64,000 nt of DNA from assembly GCF_001612685.1 (NCBI RefSeq), contig NZ_BDAY01000042.1:49296-113295 (forward strand), read 5' to 3'. The first letter of the stretch is position 1. Each line of letters begins with the position of its first letter. The position numbers and the translations under genes were made by a program. Below, one piece after another: positions 43,875 through 52,200 of the stretch. Under the pieces are notes generated by a model, which saw nothing but the letters and a program-made list of their open reading frames with translations, did not search any database and was not told the origin of the DNA. This DNA comes from Nocardia altamirensis NBRC 108246. Its GTDB lineage: Bacteria > Actinomycetota > Actinomycetes > Mycobacteriales > Mycobacteriaceae.

Positions 43875-43965
43875 GCATGGAAGCTATCAGTGGCCACCGA
43901 CAGGGAAATGGCTGGTGTCAGGCGGTTTTTGGAACGAATTGCTTTGGAACGTCCCAGTTTTCGGT
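43871..43965. repeat. 95-bp repeat, copy 2 (overlaps end of the ABC ATPase gene)
   Basis: This is the second copy of the unit at 43104-43198, in the same orientation relative to its Rpn-like gene. It contains the last 16 codons and stop of the ABC ATPase gene, so the ATPase's final residues (HTENWDVPKQFVPKTA) are encoded by the repeat. The equivalent reading in copy 1 gives TENWNVPIQFVP, outside any gene. Confidence 0.75.
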
Positions 43966-44679
43966 GTGGTCCGATGTTTCGGTCAGGTGGCCGTCCGTCA
44001 TGGTGTGGATGGTGGTCATGCGGTGGAGGTGGGTGCGATCGTGGGTGACCAGGAGGGTGGCGGCGTTGTGGTCGTGGACGATGGTGAGGATGAGATCGAT
44101 GATGGCGGAGCCGCGTTCGGTGTCGAGGGCGCTTGTTGGTTCGTCGATTACGAGTAGGGCGGGGTTGTTCATCAGGGCTCGGGCGATGTTGATGCGTTGA
44201 CGCTGGCCGCCGGAGAGTTGCGCGGGACGTTTGGCGTGTTGGTCGGCGAGGCCTACAGCGTCGAGGAGTTCCATTGCCCTGGTGCGGGTTTCGCGGCGCT
44301 GGTGGCGGGTGGTGTGGAGGTGTTGGCCCAGGTGGGTCATGGCCTCGAGTTGTTCGAGGGCGGTCAGGGCGGGAATCAAGTTCGGTTGCTGGAAGACGAT
44401 GCCTATGGTGGAGCGGCGTAGCGCTGCGGCTTCACGGCGGCTGACGGTGGCGAGATTGATACTGCCGGTGGGGGTTTGGAGATCGATACGGCCCGAGTCG
44501 GGGCGGATCAAGGTAGCTACTGCGGCGAGCAGACTGGACTTTCCGGAGCCGGAGGGGCCGGTAATGGCGGCAACGTTGCCTCCTTGGACGTGCAGGCTCA
44601 CCTGGTCCAGGGCGGTGAGGCGGCCGGCGCCGTCCGGGTAGGTGAGGGTGACGTTGTCGACGGTCAGTGCGGTGCTCAT
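43918..44679 (-). CDS. ABC transporter ATP-binding protein (LolD/MacB type)
   Basis: This 253-residue ATPase energises the FtsX-like permease encoded just upstream. It has Walker A GPSGSGKSS near residue 40, Q-loop FQQPNLIP near 95, signature LSGGQRQRINIARAL near 155, Walker B LLVIDEPTSALD near 175, and switch His in VTHDR. The last 16 residues fall in a 95-bp repeat shared with an unrelated upstream position at 43.1 kb, so the natural C-terminus may have been replaced. It is co-transcribed with the permease (21-nt gap). Confidence 0.93.
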   Translation of the reverse strand: MSTALTVDNVTLTYPDGAGRLTALDQVSLHVQGGNVAAITGPSGSGKSSLLAAVATLIRPDSGRIDLQTPTGSINLATVSRREAAALRRSTIGIVFQQPNLIPALTALEQLEAMTHLGQHLHTTRHQRRETRTRAMELLDAVGLADQHAKRPAQLSGGQRQRINIARALMNNPALLVIDEPTSALDTERGSAIIDLILTIVHDHNAATLLVTHDRTHLHRMTTIHTMTDGHLTETSDHTENWDVPKQFVPKTA

Positions 44680-44700
44680 GATCTCGAAAACTCCAGTGGC

Positions 44701-45759
44701 TCAGCGTCCCGCGCCGAGCGCGGTCAGTGGGTCGGTGGTGAACAGGAAGCGCAGGGCGAAGGTGGCGCCGAGTAGGCCGAGTGCGATGAGGGCGGCGGCG
44801 GGGAGGAGGGTGGTGGCTGGGCTCAGGACGAAGGGGAGGGCGTCGCCGAGGAAAGCTGCTGCGGTGGAGGTGATTCCGAGGCCGACGGCGACGCCTGCTA
44901 TGAGCACGACGGCTGCTTGGGTGAGGGCGTCGCGGACCAGGGAGCCGGAGGTGGCGCCGAGTGCTTTCAAGGTGGCGATGTCGGGCATGCGCTGCACGGT
45001 CCACACCGTGAAGAAGGCGCCGATCACCAAAGCTGAGATGGCGAAGAGCAATACGGTCATCAAGGTCAGCGAGCCGTTCTCCGCCTTGTAGGCGCTGAGC
45101 GCGGAGAGTGCGCCGGCGATGTTGGTTGTCTGGGTGTGCGCCGTAGCGTTGAGTGCGCTCTGGTCTGGCACTCCGGAGACCGCGAGGACGGTCGCCGCAC
45201 CGGCGCGGGGCGTCGTCGCCTGCCAGTCGGCGAGGGTCTGCCAGACCACCGGAGTGTGGCTGTACCAGTCGTCGCCGTGCACGCCCGCGACGGTGAAGGG
45301 GTGTCCGGCGATGGTGACGGTGTCGCCTGCGGCCGCGCCGAGATCCTTGGCGGCGCCGGTGCTCAGCATCACCGTGCCGTCCCGGGTTGCCGAGCGATTG
45401 CCGAATGCTGTTCCCGTGGTGCCGAACAGCGCGACCTGCACGGCGGCCCGCCCGCTCGGATCGACCTTGCCGTGGCTGATGCCGATCGGGTCGACGGTGC
45501 CGTCCGGTCCGGCGGCGGACTGCCAGGCCGCGACCTGTTCCTGCGTCAGCGACGAGGCATCGAAGGACGGCGCAGCGCCACTGTCGGCGAAGACGACGGT
45601 GTCACCGGGGAACGAGGTCACCGCCGAGATGTTCTGATGCGCGAGACCGGCCGTGAGCCCGCTCAAGAAACTCACCAGCAGCGCAACCAGCGTGACGACC
45701 AGGGTGATGAGCAGGAAGCGGCCGCGGGCGGCGCGCAGATCTCGGAGTGCGACGAACAT
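44701..45759 (-). CDS. FtsX-like ABC permease
   Basis: This is a 352-residue MacB/FtsX-fold permease. One N-terminal membrane helix (residues 14-36) is followed by a large extracytoplasmic domain (about 40-225) and three C-terminal helices, with the coupling motif VQRMPDIATLKALGATSGSLVRD near residue 255. Such proteins act as mechanotransmitters or extrude lipids and peptides. ATG 45759 follows GAAGG and opens the first helix; the frame runs open for 160 nt further upstream but that part is not needed. It is divergent from the two-component genes, which probably control it. Confidence 0.9.
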   Translation of the reverse strand: MFVALRDLRAARGRFLLITLVVTLVALLVSFLSGLTAGLAHQNISAVTSFPGDTVVFADSGAAPSFDASSLTQEQVAAWQSAAGPDGTVDPIGISHGKVDPSGRAAVQVALFGTTGTAFGNRSATRDGTVMLSTGAAKDLGAAAGDTVTIAGHPFTVAGVHGDDWYSHTPVVWQTLADWQATTPRAGAATVLAVSGVPDQSALNATAHTQTTNIAGALSALSAYKAENGSLTLMTVLLFAISALVIGAFFTVWTVQRMPDIATLKALGATSGSLVRDALTQAAVVLIAGVAVGLGITSTAAAFLGDALPFVLSPATTLLPAAALIALGLLGATFALRFLFTTDPLTALGAGR

Positions 45760-45889
45760 GCCTTCACTGTTCCGCGCGGACGGCGGCGAGCCATCGCGCG
45801 CGGGAAGGAAAGGAGCCTGGTCGAAAGGTGGGCGGCGGTTTACATCTTTCGATGGATGCCTCCGAGGTAGCCGCACATAAGCTGACAGG

Positions 45890-47122
45890 GTGCACTCGTC
45901 ACCGCTCACCTCCGTCTTCACCGCGCTGCGGGTCGGGCTGCATGTGCTGGTGACGGCGCTGGCCGTGGTGACGGCGGTGCGCGCCCTGTTGCCCGGCGCG
46001 CCGCATCCGGTCGCGGTCGTCGCGTTGACGGTGCTCTTCCTGGTGATCTACTTCGCCGGACCCGCGCTGAGCGGTCGCCGCGGCGGGCCGTCGATGTGGT
46101 TGACGGCGCTCACCGTGGTGTGGCTGGGTCTGGTCGTGGTCGCGCCGGACGCCGGGTACCTCGCCTTCGGCTTGTTCTTCCTCTATCTGCATCTGCTGCC
46201 GCGCCCGTGGAGCCTGCTCGCGGTGGCGGCGGCGACCGCGATCGCGGTGCTCGGCTTCGGCGCCCATCGCGGCTGGTCGGCCGCCGGGGTGATCGGTCCG
46301 CTCTTCGGTGCCGGGGTGGCGGTCGGCATCGGCCTCGGCTATCAGGCGTTGTTCCGTGAGTCGGCGGAAAGGCAGCGGTTGATCGACGAATTGATGAGCA
46401 CCCGAGCGGCGCTCGCGGATCGGGAACGCACGGCTGGCAAGCTGTCCGAGCGGGAACGCTTGGCGCAGGAGATCCACGACACCGTCGCGCAGGGACTGAG
46501 CAGCATCCAGCTGTTGCTGCACGCCGCCGAACAGTCGGCGCCGGAACATCCTGCCCTGCAACAGATCCGGCTGGCCAGGGAGACCGCTGCGGAGAACCTC
46601 GCCGAAACCCGAAGGCTGATCGCCGAATTGGCGCCCGCCGCGTTGGAGGGCCAATCGCTGGCCCAGGCGCTGGAACGAATCTGCGCGCGTGCCGCGGCGC
46701 CGGCGCTCAGCACCAAGCTGGTGGTCGAGGGTGCACCGGAACGGCTGGCGATGCCGGTCGAGGCGGCGCTGGTGCGCATCGCGCAGGGCGCGGTCTCGAA
46801 TGTGGTGCGGCACGCGGCGGCGAGCCGAATGCGGTTGACCCTCACCTACTCCGACGCCGAGGTGCTGCTCGATGTGGTGGACGACGGCATCGGCATCGAC
46901 CCCGCCGTGCTCGACCGGTCGCCCGCTGGCTCTTTCGGGCTCGCCGCGATGCGCTCGCGCGTGGAGCAGCAGGGCGGCACCATGGTTGTGGAGTCGGAGC
47001 CGGGGCACACCGCGGTCACTGTTGCGTTCCCGCTGGAGCCCACTGTCGCGGCACCGGCCGGAGCCGAAGTCGCGGATTCGCCGCCCGCCCTTCCTGATAC
47101 GACGCCGGGAGCGCACGCATGA
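45890..47122 (+). CDS. Sensor histidine kinase (NarL/DesK type)
   Basis: This is a 410-residue membrane kinase. Five to six membrane helices fill residues 10-155 without a sizeable external domain, so it may sense the membrane or the adjacent transporter. A short coiled coil leads to the HisKA_3 dimerisation helix (LAQEIHDTVAQGLSSIQLLL, phospho-His near residue 203) and a HATPase domain (VDDGIGIDP, GSFGLAAMRSRVEQQGGTM). It has a GTG start at 45890. The stop overlaps the response regulator start by 4 nt. The unit is divergent from the ABC exporter. Confidence 0.93.
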   Translation: MHSSPLTSVFTALRVGLHVLVTALAVVTAVRALLPGAPHPVAVVALTVLFLVIYFAGPALSGRRGGPSMWLTALTVVWLGLVVVAPDAGYLAFGLFFLYLHLLPRPWSLLAVAAATAIAVLGFGAHRGWSAAGVIGPLFGAGVAVGIGLGYQALFRESAERQRLIDELMSTRAALADRERTAGKLSERERLAQEIHDTVAQGLSSIQLLLHAAEQSAPEHPALQQIRLARETAAENLAETRRLIAELAPAALEGQSLAQALERICARAAAPALSTKLVVEGAPERLAMPVEAALVRIAQGAVSNVVRHAAASRMRLTLTYSDAEVLLDVVDDGIGIDPAVLDRSPAGSFGLAAMRSRVEQQGGTMVVESEPGHTAVTVAFPLEPTVAAPAGAEVADSPPALPDTTPGAHA

Positions 47123-47736
47123 TCCGCCTGCTGCTCGCCGACGACCACGCTATCGTGCGGGCAGGCCTGCGCGCCCTCCTCGACGGTGGCGACGATATCG
47201 AGGTCGTCGCCGATGTGCCCACCGCTGAGGCGGCCGTCGCGTTCTGCACCACCACGCCGGTGGATCTCGTGTTGATGGATCTGAGCTTCGGCCCCGGCCG
47301 CTCCGGCGCGGACGCCACCGCCGAACTGCGCGCCCTGCCGCAGCCACCGAATGTCTTGGTGGTGACCAACTACGACACCGACGCCGACATCCTCGGCGCC
47401 ATCGAAGCAGGCGCCTGCGGCTACATCCTGAAGGACACCCCACCGGCCGAATTGCTGGCCGCGGTGCGCTCGGCGGCCGCGGGGGAGAGCGTGCTGTCGC
47501 CGGCCGTCGCCTCCAAACTGATGACCAGAGTCCGGCGGGCCGACACCACCCTGAGCCAACGGGAGATCGAGGTGCTGCGCTTGGTCGCCGACGGCCGATC
47601 CAACCGGGAGATCGCCAAGGAACTGTTCCTCAGCGAGACCACCGTCAAATCCCATCTGGTGCACATCTACGCGAAACTCGGTGTCCGGTCCCGCACCTCG
47701 GCCGTCGCCCGCGCCCGCGAACAGGGCGCCATCTGA
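47119..47736 (+). CDS. LuxR/NarL-family response regulator
   Basis: This is a 205-residue partner of the upstream kinase. The receiver domain (residues 1-115) has acidic Asp residues in LLADDHAIV and the phospho-acceptor in DLVLMDLSF near residue 54. The C-terminal LuxR helix-turn-helix is at about 140-200 (LSQREIEVLRLVADGRSNREIAKELFLSETTVKSHLVHIYAKL in sections). It probably regulates the divergent ABC transporter genes. It is translationally coupled to the kinase by ATGA. Confidence 0.95.
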   Translation: MIRLLLADDHAIVRAGLRALLDGGDDIEVVADVPTAEAAVAFCTTTPVDLVLMDLSFGPGRSGADATAELRALPQPPNVLVVTNYDTDADILGAIEAGACGYILKDTPPAELLAAVRSAAAGESVLSPAVASKLMTRVRRADTTLSQREIEVLRLVADGRSNREIAKELFLSETTVKSHLVHIYAKLGVRSRTSAVARAREQGAI

Positions 47737-47821
47737 GTCGCACGCTCGACGTCCGCGGCGTTCTGCGACATGCGGCCCTCGCTGCCTCATCCAGCCCCAC
47801 CCCTGCGCTTAGGGTTTCTCC

Positions 47822-48247
47822 ATGGCTTCCCTCACGGATCCTCAGGTGCGCGAGTTCCTCTCCCACGGCACGCGGACGGGAAAGGTGGCGTTCGTCGCCG
47901 CCGACGGCAGGCCGATGGTCACGCCGGTCTGGTTCGTGCTCGAAGGCGACGAGCTGGTGTTCAACACCGGAAAGGACACCGTCAAGGGCAGGGCGTTCGC
48001 GCGCGACGGCCGCGTCTCGGTGTGTGTCGACTTGGAAGCGCACCCCTATTCCTCGGTGCAGTTGCAAGGCACTGTGACCTTGTCCGAGGACCTCGACGAG
48101 CTGTTGCGCACCGCCACCGAGATCGGCGGCCGCTACATGGGCGCGGACCGTGCCGAGGAATTCGGCAAGCGCAACGGGGTGCCCGGCGAGTTGGTCGTCC
48201 GGCTGCGTCCGACCAAGGTGATCGCCCACATGGACGCCACCTCCTGA
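47822..48247 (+). CDS. PPOX-class F420-dependent enzyme
   Basis: This 141-residue split-barrel protein belongs to the pyridoxamine-phosphate-oxidase-like family, in the subgroup annotated as F420-dependent in mycobacteria and nocardiae. Recognition comes from GKVAFVAADGRPMVTPVWFVLEGDELVFNT in two stretches, TVKGRAFARDGRVSV and the C-terminal PGELVVRLRPTKVIAHMD. Such enzymes reduce small unsaturated metabolites or biliverdin-like molecules; the substrate is unknown. It lies between the two-component system and cobM, probably as a single gene. Confidence 0.9.
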   Translation: MASLTDPQVREFLSHGTRTGKVAFVAADGRPMVTPVWFVLEGDELVFNTGKDTVKGRAFARDGRVSVCVDLEAHPYSSVQLQGTVTLSEDLDELLRTATEIGGRYMGADRAEEFGKRNGVPGELVVRLRPTKVIAHMDATS

Positions 48248-48298
48248 GGCGGAACTGGGCCGCGGCCGCCGCGGCCGTTGGGCCATAGACTCTTCCGC

Positions 48299-49048
48299 AT
48301 GACCGTGCACTTCATCGGGGCTGGGCCGGGCGCGGCCGACCTGTTGACCGTGCGTGCGGTCACCCTGCTCCGCTCCTCGCCGGTGTGCCTGTACGCGGGG
48401 ACCTATCTGGATCCAGCGGTGCTCGCGCACTGCGCGCCCGAGACCGAGCTGATCGACACCCAGCACCTCGACCTCGACCAGATCACCGAACACCTGGTGC
48501 GCGCCAGCCGCGCAGGCCAGGACGTGGCCAGATTGTGTTCGGGTGACCCGTCGTTGTATTCGGCGCTCACCGAACAGACCCGCAGGCTGGACGCGCACGC
48601 CATCGCGTGGGACGTCACCCCTGGCGTCCCGGCCTACGCCGCGGCTGCCGCGCTGCTCGGCGCCGAACTCACCGTGCCCGAGGTCGTGCAGTCGGTCGTG
48701 CTGACCCGCACCCAGGCGCGCTCGACCGCGATGCCCGACACCGAGGCACTTGCCGGGTTCGCCCGCACCCGAGCGACACTCGTCCTGCACCTGGCGATCA
48801 CCCGGATCCGCGAGCTGGCCGACGAACTCGTCGCCGACTACGGCGCGGACTGCCCCGTCGCTGTCGTCTACCGCGCCAGCCAGCCCGATCAGCTGGTGCT
48901 GCGCGGCACCCTCACCGATATCGCCGATCAGGTTGCGGCCGCCGGGCTGCGGCAGGCCGCGGTCATCCTGGTCGGCCGCGCCATGTCGAGCTCGGTGTCG
49001 TGCGTGGAATCCCATCTCTACGATCCGGCCAGGGTGCGCCATCGGTGA
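48299..49048 (+). CDS. cobM: Precorrin-4 C11-methyltransferase (CobM)
   Basis: This 249-residue SAM-dependent methyltransferase of cobalamin synthesis methylates C-11 of precorrin-4. The start VHFIGAGPGAADLLTVRA is the tetrapyrrole methylase SAM-binding loop, CLYAGTYLDPAVLAHC and VARLCSGDPSLYSAL are CobM-specific stretches, and TPGVPAYAAAAALLGAELTVPEV and QSVVLTRTQARSTAMPD complete the pattern. ATG 48299 is chosen over an in-frame start at 48278 because it opens the SAM loop. No other cob genes are adjacent, and no cobalamin riboswitch was seen upstream. Confidence 0.94.
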   Translation: MTVHFIGAGPGAADLLTVRAVTLLRSSPVCLYAGTYLDPAVLAHCAPETELIDTQHLDLDQITEHLVRASRAGQDVARLCSGDPSLYSALTEQTRRLDAHAIAWDVTPGVPAYAAAAALLGAELTVPEVVQSVVLTRTQARSTAMPDTEALAGFARTRATLVLHLAITRIRELADELVADYGADCPVAVVYRASQPDQLVLRGTLTDIADQVAAAGLRQAAVILVGRAMSSSVSCVESHLYDPARVRHR

Positions 49049-49209
49049 CCCGCCGTGCCGGGCGCCCAGCGCGTCGCGCAGGATGTGAGGAATGCAACAC
49101 GGGTGCCGCTGAGCTTTTTTGACTGATTGATCAAGAGAATTGAAACCCCGCGACGCGGGCGCCACGCTGTGCGTGGTGAGCGTTCTGTCGGGGTGTCGTC
49201 GGGGAGCGC

Positions 49210-52200
49210 TTGCATGGTGTTCCGGAAGCGAGGTTACGGTTGGACCGGCTGGATTTCGGCGGGGACGGCGAAGCTGGTGGCGTACCGGCGCACGCTGATT
49301 CGGCCGATTACTTCCCGCTTTCCCCTGCGCAATTGGGCATTTGGTACGCGCAGCATGCCGATCCGCAGGTGCCGATAACCGTTGCCGAGTACGTCGAGTT
49401 GCACGGAGTACTCGATCTGGACGTGCTGGGCCAGGCCCTCGTCGCTGCCTCGTCGGAACTCGAGTCCGGCTTCCTGCGCATCGTCGAGCGCGATGGTCAG
49501 CCGTACCAATACGTCGATCACACCATCGCGGACGACTACCGGGTCGACTACGTTGATCTGCGGGGGGAGGCCGATCCGGCCGCGGCGGCGATGGCGTGGA
49601 TGCGCGCGGAGTGCGGTCGTCCGCTGGAGCTGACCGCGGACCAGCTGGTGCGGATCGCCGGGCTGCAGCTCGCCGACGAGCATTGGTACTGGTACCTGCG
49701 GGCACACCACATTGCGCTCGACGGCTTCGCCGCGGTGACGAGTGTGGCTCGGATCGCCGAGATCTACACGGCTTTGGTGAACGGCGAAACGATCGCGCCT
49801 GCCAAGGCCACTGACCTGCGCACGCTCTACGACCAGGAGATGGACTACCGGGCGAGCACGCGCTTCGCGTCGGACAAGGCGTACTGGGCCGATCGGGTCG
49901 CGGGTTTTGCGACGGGCACGAGCCTGGCCGGGCGTTCGGCTCCGCCCGCCGCGCGCAACGGCGTGACCGGAGCGCTGCTTTCGGACGAGCAGAGCGCGTT
50001 GTTGGAAGCCGCTGTCGCGCGCCATGATTCATCGCCTGCCGGAGTGTTGCTTGCCGCGTTCGCCGCGTATCTGGCGCAGTGGACCGGCGCGCAGGACGTG
50101 GTCATGAGCCTGCCGGTGACCGCGCGCACCACTGCCGTGATGCGGCGTTCCGGTGGTACGACATCGAATATCGTGCCGCTGCGGGTGCGGGTCGACCACG
50201 CGACCACGATCGCTGACCTGCTCGCGCAGGTGCGGGTTGGGGTGTCGGGGGCGCTGCGGCATCAGCGTTACCGGCACGAGGACATCCGCCGTGATGCGGC
50301 AGGCAATGACGTGGTCGCCCCTGGGGGATGGCAGGCGGCGCCGGTGGTCAACATCGTGCTGTTCCATCCCAGGATCGTGCTGGGTGCGACCGTCGGCACG
50401 CTGCGGGTGCTCTCGATGGGACGGATCGAGGATCTCGGCGTCAACTTCTATCAGTCCGAGGCGGGTGTGTCTCCGCGCATCGACTTCGAGACCAACCCGA
50501 ACCTGTACTCCGAAGAGGAAGCGCGGCAGCATCATTCGCGTTTTCTGGAGTTCTTCGCGGGGTTCTTGGCGGCTGCGGCCGACACTGCGGTGTGGAGCTT
50601 GGACCTGACAAGTGCCGATGAGCGGGCGCGCTCGGCGGTGGAGTGGAACGACTCCGAGCAGGAGGTGCCCGACACCACCCTGGCTGCGTTGCTCGATGCG
50701 CAGATGTCGTTGACGCCGGAGAACATTGCGCTCGATTTCGAGGGCGCGGAACTTACCTATGCGGAGTTGGGTGCGCGGGTCAACCGGTTGGCGCGGTTCT
50801 TGATCGCGGATGGTGTCGGTCCGGAATCGCTTGTTGCGCTTGGTATGCGGCGGTCGCTGGAGTTGGTGATCGGCATGCATGCGGTGCTGAAGGCTGGTGG
50901 TGCGTATGTGCCGGTGGATCCGGATCATCCGGCTGAGCGCACTGCTTACATTCTCGAGTCCGCGAGCCCGGTCTGTGTGCTGACTGCTGGTGACGAGCTG
51001 GAGCTCCCGAAGTCGGTGCGGCAGATACGGATCGACACACTCGATGTGTCGGGGTACTCGGAAGCTCCGGTGACCGATGCGGATCGGTTGGCGCTGTTGC
51101 GCCCGGAGAACACGGCCTACGTCATCTACACCTCCGGTTCGACCGGGCGGCCTAAAGGCGTCGCAGTCACCCACCACGCGATTGTCAATCAGCTGTTGTG
51201 GATGCTCGACGAGTACCGGTTGACCGCTGACGATGTGTATTTGCAGAAGACCGCGACGACGTTCGATGTGTCGCTGTGGGGCTATTTCCTGCCGCTGATG
51301 GTCGGCGCGAAGCTGGTCGTTGCCGCGCCGGAGGGGCATCGGGACCCGCGGCATGTCGCGGACATGATCGCACGGCACGGCGTCACGGTGACCGACTTCG
51401 TACCCTCGTTGCTGGCTGAGTTCGTCTCGTATACCACTGCGGCGCAATGCGTCACGTTGCGTACGGTGCTCGTGATCGGTGAGGCGTTGCCGCCGGAGAC
51501 CGCCGCAGGATTCCGCGCGATCAGCTCCGCAGGCCTGCATAATCTGTACGGCCCGACCGAGGCGGCGGTGTCGGTGACCTACTGGGAGGCGACCGCCGCC
51601 GATACGGTGACCGTGCCGATCGGCATACCGGCCTGGAATGTCGCTGTCTACGTGCTGGATTCGCGGCTGCGACCGGCCGCGATCGGTGCGCCGGGCGAGC
51701 TGTATCTGGCCGGGTGTCAGCTGGCGCGCGGATACCTCGGCCGCCCGGACCTGACCGCGGATCGGTTCGTCGCGAACCCGTTGTCCGACACCGGCGAACG
51801 CATGTACCGCACCGGTGACCTGGTGCGCTGGAACGACGCGGGCACGCTGGAGTACCTCGGCCGCACCGACTTCCAGGTGAAGTTCCGTGGCCAGCGCATC
51901 GAGCTCGGCGAGATCGAGACCACGCTGCTCGCGCATCCCGCGGTCGGTCAAGCTGTTGTGCTGGTGGCAGACACCCCCACCGGCCCGCAGGTCGTGGCCT
52001 ATGTCGTTGCCGCACCGGACCATTCGGTCGATCCGGTGGCGCTCACTCGTTTCGCGGCCGCGAAGCTGCCCGGCTATATGGTGCCTGCCTCGACCGTGGT
52101 GCTGGACTCGTTCCCGCTCAACACCAGCGGCAAGTTGGACCGAAGGGCCTTGCCACAGTTGTTGTTCCGCGCGGATGCGACCGGCTTCCTGGCCCCGCGC

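Noticed and set aside
48248..48298. Cobalamin riboswitch upstream of cobM
   Set aside because: The gap is only about 50 nt and lacks the B12-box; too short for the aptamer.
49049..49209. Iron-box (IdeR/DmdR) or clear promoter before the giant NRPS
   Set aside because: No TTAGGTTAGGCTAACCTAA-like dyad was found. A TTGACT near 49118 lacks a convincing -10, so siderophore-type iron control cannot be claimed.
49127..49378. ATG-started 83-codon ORF at the NRPS start
   Set aside because: It is in a different frame from the C domain and covers its first codons; no ribosome-binding site or family supports it.
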